Source of the DNA: Allokutzneria sp. NRRL B-24872
GTDB taxonomy: Bacteria; Actinomycetota; Actinomycetes; Mycobacteriales; Pseudonocardiaceae
Assembly: GCF_002155965.1 (NCBI RefSeq)
Contig: NZ_MUMH01000125.1
Span: 157-35,450, forward strand
Length of the DNA stretch: 35,294 nucleotides
Reading direction: 5' to 3'
Shown: piece after piece, positions 17,770-24,895 of the stretch
Layout: each line of letters starts with the position of its first letter
Position numbering within the stretch: the first letter of the stretch is position 1
Position numbers and translations under genes: made by a program
The notes under the pieces: generated by a model
What the model was told of the DNA's origin: nothing
The model's input: the letters and a program-made list of their open reading frames with translations, nothing else
Databases searched by the model: none

Positions 17770-18777
17770 TCAGCTCTTCGCCGGGTCGACCCCGAATGCC
17801 TTGGCCAGGTCGTCCAGGACCGCGTGCGCGCCCTGCAGGCTCACCGAGGCGATCCAGGTGCCGTCCTGGACATCGGTGACCTTGCCCTTGAGCTGCTTCC
17901 ACAGCGGGTTGGCCAGGTACTTCTCCTTGGCCTTCGCCGAGTCCCCCTTGGCGTCGGGGAAGGCCGAGACGAAGATCGCGTCGGCGTCGGCGTCCAGGAT
18001 GCGCTCCTCGGCCACGTTCACCGAGATGTCCTTGGCCTTGGAGTCGTCCTGCGAGGCCGGCCGGGCCAGGCCCGCGTCCTTGAGCACGATGCCGACGAAG
18101 CTGTTCGGCGTGTAGAGCCGGGTCGGGCCGTTCACGAAGCGCACCACGGAGATCGTCGGGTTCTTGCCCGCCTTGGCGCGGATCGACTCACCCAGCTTGC
18201 GGGCGCGCTCCTCGTAGCCCTTGATCTTCTTGTCGGCCAAGTCCTCCTTGCCGAGCGCGGTGCCCAGGAGGCGGATGTTGTCCTTCCAGGTCAGCCCGGT
18301 GGTCTGGCTGAACACCGCCGGCTTGCGCGCGGAGAGCTGGCCGTAGAGCTGCTCGTGGCGCACCTTCGCCGAGACGATCAGGTCCGGGTTCAGCGCCAGG
18401 GTCTCCTCGACCTTGGGCTGCTCCAGCGATCCGACGGCCTTGGCGTTGCGGCCGTACACCTCAGCTTCGGCCTTGAGGTAGTCCGGGAACTTGTCGCCGG
18501 TCAGCGGGAACAGCGTGAACGCGACGACCTCGGTCTCCAGCGCGAAGGCCGCGTCCACGTAGCTGCTGTCCAGCGCGGCGATCTTCTTCGGCGCGGCGGC
18601 GATGGTCGTCTCGCCCATCGCGTGCTTGACGGTCCTCGGGAAGCCCGCGCCCGCCTGGCCCGAGGCCGGTGGTGGCGAACTCGGTGCGGCCCCGCCGCAG
18701 CCCGCGACCACAGCGGCCACGGTCAGGGCGGCCACTCCGGCGAACGCCCGCCTGGCCAACAGCGCCCTTGTCCTCAA
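17770..18777 (-). CDS. Siderophore/iron ABC transporter substrate-binding lipoprotein (FecB-like), copy 1
   Basis: 335 residues from a TTG at 18777 placed 5 nt after GGAGG; an alternative TTG lies four codons upstream, within that ribosome-binding region. Lipoprotein signal with lipobox VVAGC (Cys27), then a periplasmic-binding TroA/FecB fold: ALDSSYVDAAFALETEVVAF, LNPDLIVSAKVRHEQLY, VVRFVNGPTRLYTPNSFVGIVL, ILDADADAIFVS and a C-terminal LDDLAKAFGVDPAKS. It probably binds a ferric siderophore outside the membrane. It is a close paralogue of the next reverse gene, with its own iron-box-like site upstream. Ligand unknown. Confidence 0.9.
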   Translation of the reverse strand: MRTRALLARRAFAGVAALTVAAVVAGCGGAAPSSPPPASGQAGAGFPRTVKHAMGETTIAAAPKKIAALDSSYVDAAFALETEVVAFTLFPLTGDKFPDYLKAEAEVYGRNAKAVGSLEQPKVEETLALNPDLIVSAKVRHEQLYGQLSARKPAVFSQTTGLTWKDNIRLLGTALGKEDLADKKIKGYEERARKLGESIRAKAGKNPTISVVRFVNGPTRLYTPNSFVGIVLKDAGLARPASQDDSKAKDISVNVAEERILDADADAIFVSAFPDAKGDSAKAKEKYLANPLWKQLKGKVTDVQDGTWIASVSLQGAHAVLDDLAKAFGVDPAKS

Positions 18778-18817
18778 CGTCTCCTCCAAGAGTCGTAAGT
18801 CCCTTTCACGAATGAGG

Positions 18818-18836
18818 ATAGGGTGCCCTAACTTCT
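18818..18836 (-). promoter_or_regulatory. Candidate iron box (IdeR/DmdR type) upstream of binding protein 1
   Basis: On the reverse strand the 19-mer has GTTAGGGCACCCTA at its core and agrees with the DtxR/IdeR consensus TTAGGTTAGGCTAACCTAA at 12 of 19 positions by eye. It lies about 40 bp upstream of the TTG start. It is weaker than the other boxes in the island. Confidence 0.5.
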
Positions 18837-18882
18837 GATGGCGTTCCCCGGGCGCTCCGCAACCACCTCGGAACCGGCGCGT

Positions 18883-18914
18883 GACCGCCCCCGGGCAGCG
18901 GCTCGGGGGCGGTC
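18883..18914 (-). terminator. Hairpin downstream of binding protein 2
   Basis: A perfect 11-bp GC-rich stem, GACCGCCCCCG (18883-18893) with 18904-18914, and a 10-nt loop lie just after the stop of the second lipoprotein gene on the reverse strand. There is no T tract. It would separate the two binding-protein transcripts. Confidence 0.65.
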
Positions 18915-18936
18915 CACGCGCGGGTCAGCGCTTCTG

Positions 18937-19923
18937 TCAGCTCTTCGCCGGGTCCACGCCGAAGGACTTGGCGAGGTCGTCCAGGATGATGTGCGCGCCC
19001 TGCAGGCTCACCGCGGTCACCCAGGTCAGGTCGTTGACCGCGACCACCTTGGACGCGAGCGGGCGCCACAGCGGATTGGTCTCGAAGCGCTGCTTCGTGC
19101 TGGCCGACTGGCCCTTCTCGTCGGGGTAGGTCGCCACGAAGATCTTGTCGGCGTCGGCGTCGCCGATGCGCTCCTCGCTGATCTCGGCGGCGAAGGACTC
19201 GGCGGCCTGCGGGGCCGGCCGGGCGAGGCCAGCGTCCTTCATCACGATCCCGGAGAAGCTGGCCTGCTGGTAGAGCCGGGTCGGGCCGTCGACGAAGCGC
19301 ACGATGGAGATCGTCGGGTTCTTGCCCTCCTTGGCCCTGATCGCGTCGCCGATGCGGCGGGCCCGGTCCTCGTAGGCCTTGATCTTCTTCTCGGCCAGCT
19401 CCTCCTTGCCGAGGGCCTTGGCCACCAGGCGGATGTTCTGCTTCCAGGTCGGGCCGGTGGTGTCGCTGAACACCGTCGGCACCTTGGCGCTGAGCTGGCC
19501 GTAGATCGCCTCGTGGCGCACCTTGGCCGAGACGATCAGGTCCGGCTTCTGGTTCAGCAGCAGCTCGATCTTGGGCTCGGCCAGCGTGCCGACCGCCTTG
19601 GCGCCCGCGCTCAGCCGCTTGCCCTCCTCGCCCAGGTAGTCGGGCACGCGGTCGCCGATCGAGCGGTAACTGGTGAAGGCCACGACCTCGGTCTCCAGCG
19701 CGATCACCGCGTCCACGAAGCTCGCGTCCAGCGCGGCGACCCGCTTGGGCGCGGCCTGGATCGCGGTCTCGCCCATGGCGTGCTTGACGGTCCTGGGGAA
19801 ACCGGCTGCGGGGGCGGCGGAGCCACCGCCCTGCGGGGTGGCGGGGGAGGGGCCGCAGGCGGCAACCGCGGCGGCCACGGCGATGATCGCCAGACTCCGT
19901 CTCGCCAACAACGCTCTGGACAA
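18937..19923 (-). CDS. Siderophore/iron ABC transporter substrate-binding lipoprotein (FecB-like), copy 2
   Basis: 328 residues from TTG 19923, with GGAGG four nt before the start. Lipobox VAAC gives mature Cys23, followed by a Gly/Ala/Pro linker and GFPRTVKHAMGET shared exactly with copy 1. The two proteins align end to end, including PTISIVRFV / PTISVVRFV and the identical ending FGVDPAKS, so they arose by tandem duplication. Differences cluster in ligand-facing stretches such as FTSYRSIGD versus FTLFPLTGD. It is divergent from the permease genes, with two iron-box-like sites in the shared promoter region. Confidence 0.92.
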   Translation of the reverse strand: MSRALLARRSLAIIAVAAAVAACGPSPATPQGGGSAAPAAGFPRTVKHAMGETAIQAAPKRVAALDASFVDAVIALETEVVAFTSYRSIGDRVPDYLGEEGKRLSAGAKAVGTLAEPKIELLLNQKPDLIVSAKVRHEAIYGQLSAKVPTVFSDTTGPTWKQNIRLVAKALGKEELAEKKIKAYEDRARRIGDAIRAKEGKNPTISIVRFVDGPTRLYQQASFSGIVMKDAGLARPAPQAAESFAAEISEERIGDADADKIFVATYPDEKGQSASTKQRFETNPLWRPLASKVVAVNDLTWVTAVSLQGAHIILDDLAKSFGVDPAKS

Positions 19924-19936
19924 GGTTCCTCCACGG

Positions 19937-19955
19937 TTCGGTTAGGCTTGCCTGA
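19937..19955. promoter_or_regulatory. Iron box (IdeR/DmdR type) in the divergent promoter, site 1
   Basis: TTCGGTTAGGCTTGCCTGA matches the IdeR/DmdR consensus at 15 of 19 positions by eye. It lies 14 bp upstream of binding protein 2 and 59 bp upstream of the first permease gene, so it can control both directions in response to iron. Confidence 0.75.
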
Positions 19956-19961
19956 CTATGG

Positions 19962-19980
19962 CAAGGTCGGCCTTACCTTG
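19962..19980. promoter_or_regulatory. Second, weaker iron-box-like site in the same divergent region
   Basis: CAAGGTCGGCCTTACCTTG, a near-palindrome itself, matches the same consensus at about 11 of 19 positions and begins 25 bp after the first site. Tandem boxes are common at strongly iron-regulated promoters. Confidence 0.5.
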
Positions 19981-20014
19981 ACGGGCGAACGGACCAGAGG
20001 GAAGGAGATGTTCG

Positions 20015-21106
20015 TTGGAACGCAGTGTGACCGTGGCGACGCCACCTGGGTCACAACGCTCCCCCCGGACGGGTGTCACCTCCGCAGGCAACGCTGACGC
20101 CACCGTTCGCCGCCGCAGGCGCAGGCTGGTCGGCCTGATCGTGCTCCTGCTGGTCCTGACCGCCGCCGTCCTCGCCAGCATCGCCATCGGCTCCAAGCCC
20201 ATCGCGCTCCCCGAGGTCTGGCACGCGCTGACCTCGCCGACCGGCACCGAGGACGACATCGTCATCGGCTCGCTGCGCCTGCCGAGGACCATGCTCGGCC
20301 TGGCCGTGGGCATCGCGCTCGGCGTCGCGGGCGCGCTGATGCAGGGCCACACGCGCAACCCGCTCGCCGACCCCGGCCTGCTCGGGGTGAACCAGGGCGC
20401 GGCCTTCGCCATCGTCCTGTCGATCTTCATGCTGCGCACCGACGACATCTACACGCTGGTCTGGTTCGGCTTCGCCGGAGCGCTGGTCGCCACGGTCGCG
20501 GTCTTCGCGCTCGGCTCGGTCGGCAGGGGTGGGCCGACGCCGGTCACCCTCGCGCTGGCCGGAGCCGCGATCAGCGCCCTGCTCTACGCGCTGACCTCGG
20601 CGTTGGTGCTGCTGGACGCGCAGAGCCTGGAAGCGTTCCGGTTCTGGCGCTCGGGCTCGCTCGCTGGCCGAGACCCCGACATCGTGCTCCAGGTGCTGCC
20701 GTTCCTGATCGCCGGCCTGGTGCTCGCGCTGATCAACTCGCCGGGGCTGAACGCGCTGTCGCTCGGCGAGGACGTGGCCCGCTCGCTCGGCCAGAGCGTG
20801 CTGCTGACCAGGGTCATCGGCATCGCCGCCGTCACGCTGCTGACCGGAGCCGCGGTGTCCGCGTGCGGGCCGATCGGCTTCGTCGGCCTGGTCGTGCCGC
20901 ACATGGCCAGGGCGATCACCGGCCCCGACTACCGCTGGCTGCTGCCCTACTCGGGGCTGCTCGGCGCGATCATGCTGCTGGTCGCGGACGTGGTGGGGCG
21001 CGTCGTCGCCCGGCCGGGTGAGCTCCAGGTCGGCATCATGCTCGCGCTGATCGGCGCCCCGTTCTTCTTGATCCTGGTCCGGCGGAGAAGGTTGGTGCGG
21101 CTGTGA
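20015..21106 (+). CDS. FecCD-family siderophore ABC transporter permease 1
   Basis: 363 residues, start TTG 20015 seven nt after AAGGAG. About nine to ten membrane helices. The family motifs are visible: LRLPRTMLGLAVGIALGVAGALMQGHTRNPLADPGLLG and ACGPIGFVGLVVPHMAR, the loop that contacts the ATPase. It forms the membrane channel with permease 2 and imports the siderophore delivered by the binding lipoproteins. The first gene of a three-gene forward operon, overlapping the next by GTGA. Confidence 0.93.
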   Translation: MERSVTVATPPGSQRSPRTGVTSAGNADATVRRRRRRLVGLIVLLLVLTAAVLASIAIGSKPIALPEVWHALTSPTGTEDDIVIGSLRLPRTMLGLAVGIALGVAGALMQGHTRNPLADPGLLGVNQGAAFAIVLSIFMLRTDDIYTLVWFGFAGALVATVAVFALGSVGRGGPTPVTLALAGAAISALLYALTSALVLLDAQSLEAFRFWRSGSLAGRDPDIVLQVLPFLIAGLVLALINSPGLNALSLGEDVARSLGQSVLLTRVIGIAAVTLLTGAAVSACGPIGFVGLVVPHMARAITGPDYRWLLPYSGLLGAIMLLVADVVGRVVARPGELQVGIMLALIGAPFFLILVRRRRLVRL

Positions 21107-22191
21107 GCGCGCAGTTGGGACGGGAGACCTCGATCCCCGGCCGCCCCGCGCTGCGCGTCGGGCCCGCCTCGTGGGTGCTCCGGTTGCGGCCGGTGCTCGT
21201 GCCGCTGATCGCGTTCGGGCTGCTCGTGCTGGCCATGGCGGTCAACCTCGGTCGCGGTGACTTCCCGATCAGCGTCGGCGACGTGCTCGCGGTGCTGCTC
21301 GGCGGCGGAGACGACACGCACGCCTACATCGTGCTCGAACTGCGGCTGCCGAGGGCGCTGACCGGGGCGCTCGTCGGCGCCGCGCTCGCGCTCGCCGGGG
21401 CGATCACCCAGTCCATCGCGCGCAACCCGCTGGCCAGTCCGGACATCCTCGGGGTGACCGCGGGCGCCGGGGTCGGCGCGGTCGCGGTGATCATGCTCGG
21501 CGGCAGTGCCGGTGGGATCAGCGGCGGTCTCGCCGAACTCGGCCTGCCCGCCGCAGCGCTCGGTGGTGGCCTGGTCGCGGCGCTGTTCGTGTTCGCGATC
21601 TCCTGGCAGCGCGGGATCGACGGCTACCGGTTGGTGCTGGTCGGGCTGGGCATCACCGCCGTGCTCGTGGCGATCAAGTTCTACCTGCTGACGCTGTCCG
21701 AGGTCGCGGACGCGGGCCGGGCGATGGTGTGGATCACCGGCAGCCTCAACGGCCGAGGGTGGGAGCACGTCACCCCCGTCGCACTCGCGCTGCTCGTGCT
21801 GGTGCCGCTCGCCCTGTTCACGGCTCGCCCGCTCGGCGGCCTCCAGTTCGGTGACGACACCGCGCGCGGCCTGGGCATCCGGGTCAACGGCTCGCGGGCC
21901 GCGCTGATCCTGATCGCGGTCGGCCTCGCCGCGACCGCGACCGCTTCGGCGGGGCCGGTGGAGTTCGTCGCGCTGGCCACCCCGCAGATCGCCATGCGGA
22001 TGGCCGGAACACCTCAGCCGCCGCTGGTCGGCTCCATGGTGCTCGGCGCGGCCCTCACGGTGATCGCCGACGTCATCGCGCGCACCGCCTTCGGCGTCGT
22101 CGAGCTGCCCGTGGGCATCGTGACCGCCGTGATCGGCGCGCCCTACCTCATGTACCTGCTGGTTCGTCGTTATCGAGAGGTCCGGACATGA
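21103..22191 (+). CDS. FecCD-family siderophore ABC transporter permease 2
   Basis: 362 residues, GTG 21103 overlapping the preceding stop. The FecCD signatures appear as LRLPRALTGALVGAALALAGAITQ, RNPLASPDILGVTAGAG and SAGPVEFVALATPQIAMRM, the last a variant of the usual GPIxFVGLxxPHxAR ATPase-contact loop. It is a diverged partner of permease 1, so the channel is a heterodimer as in FepD/FepG. It overlaps the ATPase gene by four bases. Confidence 0.93.
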   Translation: MSAQLGRETSIPGRPALRVGPASWVLRLRPVLVPLIAFGLLVLAMAVNLGRGDFPISVGDVLAVLLGGGDDTHAYIVLELRLPRALTGALVGAALALAGAITQSIARNPLASPDILGVTAGAGVGAVAVIMLGGSAGGISGGLAELGLPAAALGGGLVAALFVFAISWQRGIDGYRLVLVGLGITAVLVAIKFYLLTLSEVADAGRAMVWITGSLNGRGWEHVTPVALALLVLVPLALFTARPLGGLQFGDDTARGLGIRVNGSRAALILIAVGLAATATASAGPVEFVALATPQIAMRMAGTPQPPLVGSMVLGAALTVIADVIARTAFGVVELPVGIVTAVIGAPYLMYLLVRRYREVRT

Positions 22192-23030
22192 CTGCTACCG
22201 CTCAGGTGCGGCTGCGCGCCGAGGGACTCAGCCTCGGCTACGGCGAGAACCGCGTGGTCGAAGGCCTGGACCTGGACGTCATCGACGGCACCATCACCGC
22301 CGTCATCGGCCCCAACGGCTGCGGCAAGTCGACCCTGCTGCGCGCGCTCGGCCGCCTGCTCTCCCCGCAGGAGGGCCACGTGCTGCTGGACGGCAAGCGC
22401 ATCGACAAGACGCCGACCAGGGAGGTCGCCAAGATCGTCGGAGTGCTGCCGCAGACCCCGGTGGCCCCCGACGGCCTCACCGTCGGCGACCTCGTCGCGC
22501 GCGGTCGGCACCCGCACCAGGCCTGGTACCGGCAGTGGTCCTCCGACGACGAGGGCGCGGTCTCCGAGGCGCTGCGGATGACCGGGATGCTGGAGTTCTC
22601 CGAGCGGACGCTCGACCAGCTCTCCGGCGGTCAGCGGCAGCGCGCGTGGATCTCCATGGCGCTGGCCCAGGGCACCGACCTGCTCCTGCTCGACGAGCCC
22701 ACCACCTACCTCGACCTCGCGCACCAGGTCGACGTGCTCGACCTCGTGCAGCAGCTGCACGACCAGGCCGGGCGCACCGTGATCATGGTGCTGCACGACC
22801 TGAACCTGGCCGCGCGCTACTCCGACCGCCTGATCGCCATGCGGGACGGCAAGATCGTCGCGCAGGGCGACCCCAAGGACGTGCTGACCGAACAGCTGCT
22901 CAGCGACGTCTTCGACCTCGACGCGCGCGTGGTCCCCGACCCCGTCGCCGGCACTCCGCTCGTCGTCCCCATCGGCAGCCGCCACCGCGTCCGGATCGAC
23001 TCCACCGCCCTCGCCGACGACTCCATGTAG
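22188..23030 (+). CDS. FecE-type siderophore ABC transporter ATPase
   Basis: 280 residues, ATG 22188 overlapping the permease stop. Walker A GPNGCGKST at residues 41-49, signature LSGGQ at 145-149, Walker B LLLLDEP with Asp169-Glu170, and the switch His in MVLHDLN. It energises iron-siderophore import through the two FecCD permeases. A short C-terminal extension with a PVAGTPLVVPIGSRHR segment is typical of FepC-like proteins. It is the third gene of the operon started at the iron box. Confidence 0.95.
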   Translation: MTATAQVRLRAEGLSLGYGENRVVEGLDLDVIDGTITAVIGPNGCGKSTLLRALGRLLSPQEGHVLLDGKRIDKTPTREVAKIVGVLPQTPVAPDGLTVGDLVARGRHPHQAWYRQWSSDDEGAVSEALRMTGMLEFSERTLDQLSGGQRQRAWISMALAQGTDLLLLDEPTTYLDLAHQVDVLDLVQQLHDQAGRTVIMVLHDLNLAARYSDRLIAMRDGKIVAQGDPKDVLTEQLLSDVFDLDARVVPDPVAGTPLVVPIGSRHRVRIDSTALADDSM

Positions 23031-23044
23031 CCGTCTCGCCGAAC

Positions 23045-23050
23045 TAGACT
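23045..23050 (+). promoter_or_regulatory. -10 box TAGACT, leaderless start of the DUF6368-like gene
   Basis: TAGACT ends 6 nt before GTG 23057 and no ribosome-binding site fits, so this gene probably has its own leaderless transcript rather than belonging to the transporter operon. Confidence 0.45.
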
Positions 23051-23056
23051 CCCGGC

Positions 23057-23593
23057 GTGTCTGGCCCGACGTTGGTGATCGAGTTGGCGGAGCCGTTGTC
23101 CCCAACTGCGCTGCGGGAGTTCCGCGCGTTGATGGTGGGGCTCTCCTCCCACTTCACCGAAGAGCGACCAGGGTTCTTCGACGTCAATGTGCCCGCAGAT
23201 CGACTGGGCGTCGAGGACAGGCGGGGGGAGGACTGTCGCCGGCCTTTCCTGGTCTACTTGACGGGGCCGGGTGTCGACGAGGACCTCTTCGAGGCTGAGC
23301 ACGCGGACGAGCCGGAGGCAGAGGCCGTTCTCGGCTTCAAGCCGACGCATGCCGTCAATGTCAGCGCGGGCTGCAGCAGCGAGATCGACCACGTGGCCAC
23401 GGCCCTGTTGACCGCCGCTGTCATGGACGTCATCGGGGGTGTGGCCAACGCCGAGTTGCTGGACGGACAGGTGTCGGTGGTCGCTGGCCTTCCGGGGGTG
23501 TTGGGGATCGTGAACGACGACAGGTTCGCGCTGGGAACGGCGGAGTTCCTTCGGGCTTGGATCGGGCACCCCGCCTTCCGCCTGCTCAAGTAG
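23057..23593 (+). CDS. Hypothetical protein, DUF6368-like
   Basis: 178 residues. MSGPTLVIELAEPLSPTALREFRALM, the SSHFTEERPGFFDV segment and a C-terminal VVAGLPGVLGIV resemble the actinobacterial DUF6368 family, as far as I can recall; function unknown. There is no signal peptide and no membrane segment. It is soluble, mildly acidic and contains an EAEHADEPEAEAV stretch. Its own -10 box and more relaxed codon choice set it apart from the transporter genes. It ends just before a large palindromic element. Confidence 0.7.
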   Translation: MSGPTLVIELAEPLSPTALREFRALMVGLSSHFTEERPGFFDVNVPADRLGVEDRRGEDCRRPFLVYLTGPGVDEDLFEAEHADEPEAEAVLGFKPTHAVNVSAGCSSEIDHVATALLTAAVMDVIGGVANAELLDGQVSVVAGLPGVLGIVNDDRFALGTAEFLRAWIGHPAFRLLK

Positions 23594-23599
23594 TTCGTC

Positions 23600-23654
23600 A
23601 GCCCTGAATGACTCATTCAGGTACTTGAGGGTCCTCAATGAGTCATTCAGGGCT
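23600..23654. repeat. Compound inverted repeat between convergent genes
   Basis: Arms of 18 bp, AGCCCTGAATGACTCATT (23600-23617) and its exact complement (23637-23654), flank a 19-nt loop. The left arm region also folds alone, because CCTGAATGA-C-TCATTCAGG (23603-23621) is a 9-bp hairpin. It lies between the DUF6368-like gene and the convergent FhuF-like gene and probably ends both transcripts. Confidence 0.7.
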
Positions 23655-23684
23655 TAAGCGGAGTGCGGGGGTGGTGTGCGCGGG

Positions 23685-24605
23685 TCAGCGGCCGCGTTCG
23701 AGGACGCGGGCGGAGCGCTCGTCCTCGGTGATGCGGGGGCACGTGGTGCACGCGCGCTGCTCCGGCAGGGCGAAGTGGAAGCAGCAGCTCTCGCGGCGGC
23801 GGGTCCACAGCACGTGGCCGTCCTCGCCGGTGACCGTGCGCAGCGTGGACGCTGAGGTCAGCGGGGCCTCGGCGGCGGGCAGGAAGAGCGCGGAGTCGGC
23901 GACGCCGGCGCCCTCGTCGCCGCAGGCGCGCCCGGCGAGCCAGCCGGAGCTGTCCAGGGCGTCGGTGGCGGCGGCCCACAGCATCCGCTTGCCGAAGCGC
24001 GTTCCGGGGCCGAAGGCCGTGACGAACTTGGCGGCGTGCGCGGTGTAGCGGGCACGGAACATCGCGGCCAGCGCGCGCTCGTCGGCGACCGTGGTGGCCT
24101 CGGGGCGGTGCGACTCGGGGTCCTCCGGCAGGCAGCAGAAGTCGTCGCTGAGCAGGGCGACGGCGTTCGGGTGCGGCCGGTCGCCGGAGAGCCGGAAGGC
24201 GATGTCGGCGGGGCGCAGCGACGGGACCCGACGAGAAGCGTGGAACAGCAGACCGCCGAGGAAGCCGGGGACCTGGAGGTACCAGGACATGATGTAGCCG
24301 GAGGTCGTGCGCTCGGGGATCTCGGTGTCGTGGCGCTCGCTCAGCCAGTCGGCGAGCCGCTTGCGCCAGCGGTCGAACATCCCGGGATCGCCGAGCAGGT
24401 CAGCGCAGCTGATCCACTCTTCCGAAGAATCCGCGGGGAGCCCGTGGCGGACCTGCGTGGTCGCCAGGTGGCCGACCCGGTCCAGCGTCGTGGCCAGCAC
24501 GCCGCGCTCGCCGACGGTCTCCAGCGGGCTCAGGCCCGCGGTCACGGTCACCGGCGCGCCCGGAGGGCGGTGCTGGTGGTGCGTGGCACGGCGGCTCCCG
24601 GGCAT
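23685..24605 (-). CDS. FhuF-type siderophore-iron reductase ([2Fe-2S] protein)
   Basis: 306 residues from ATG 24605 (start uncertain: a TTG at 24629 and a GTG pair further in are alternatives). The C-terminal motif CC-x10-C-x2-C (ESCCFHFALPEQRACTTC) is the [2Fe-2S] ligand set of FhuF ferric-siderophore reductases. Upstream one sees the family's YIMSWYLQVPGFLGG and GKRMLWAAATDAL segments. It should reduce imported ferric siderophore in the cytoplasm and release iron, which completes the transporter. A strong iron box lies directly upstream, so it is probably repressed by an IdeR/DmdR regulator when iron is plentiful. Confidence 0.9.
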   Translation of the reverse strand: MPGSRRATHHQHRPPGAPVTVTAGLSPLETVGERGVLATTLDRVGHLATTQVRHGLPADSSEEWISCADLLGDPGMFDRWRKRLADWLSERHDTEIPERTTSGYIMSWYLQVPGFLGGLLFHASRRVPSLRPADIAFRLSGDRPHPNAVALLSDDFCCLPEDPESHRPEATTVADERALAAMFRARYTAHAAKFVTAFGPGTRFGKRMLWAAATDALDSSGWLAGRACGDEGAGVADSALFLPAAEAPLTSASTLRTVTGEDGHVLWTRRRESCCFHFALPEQRACTTCPRITEDERSARVLERGR

Positions 24606-24635
24606 CCTCGGCGGGTATCGATTCGGCAACCTCAG

Positions 24636-24654
24636 TCAGGCTTGCCTAACCTTA
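24636..24654 (-). promoter_or_regulatory. Iron box (IdeR/DmdR type) of the FhuF-like gene
   Basis: On the reverse strand TAAGGTTAGGCAAGCCTGA agrees with the consensus at 15 of 19 positions by eye. It begins one base downstream of the -10 box described next, covering the expected transcription start, a typical repressor position. Confidence 0.78.
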
Positions 24655-24682
24655 CATATAGGCGCTCGGCGTTGCTCCGCAA
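24655..24682 (-). promoter_or_regulatory. Promoter of the FhuF-like gene
   Basis: On the reverse strand, -35 TTGCGG (24677-24682) and -10 TATATG (24655-24660) with a 16-nt spacer. The iron box directly follows. Confidence 0.5.
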
Positions 24683-24718
24683 GGGTGGTCCGCTTAACAC
24701 ACCGGTGAACGGATCGTT

Positions 24719-24735
24719 GTTCGCGCTGAGCGGAC
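24719..24735 (+). promoter_or_regulatory. Candidate ClgR box upstream of clpC
   Basis: GTTCGC-GCTGA-GCGGAC fits the actinobacterial ClgR motif GTTCGC-N5-GCG. ClgR activates clp genes in Streptomyces, Corynebacterium and Mycobacterium. The site is about 160 bp before the clpC ATG, inside a 290-bp gap (24606-24895) that otherwise holds the reverse promoter above and no gene that I can see. Confidence 0.55.
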
Positions 24736-24895
24736 AGCACCGTGTTGGCGGAATCCCAGTACGTCAGAGCACGTTGAGCGTGATGTCGGGAGGGGGCGAC
24801 CTCTCACCCGGAGTCGTGCCACCAACCCGGTGCGACGGACCAGCCGACTACAGTGGTCATACGGTGCCGGTCCCAAAGTGCGGCAGGGAGTGCGA

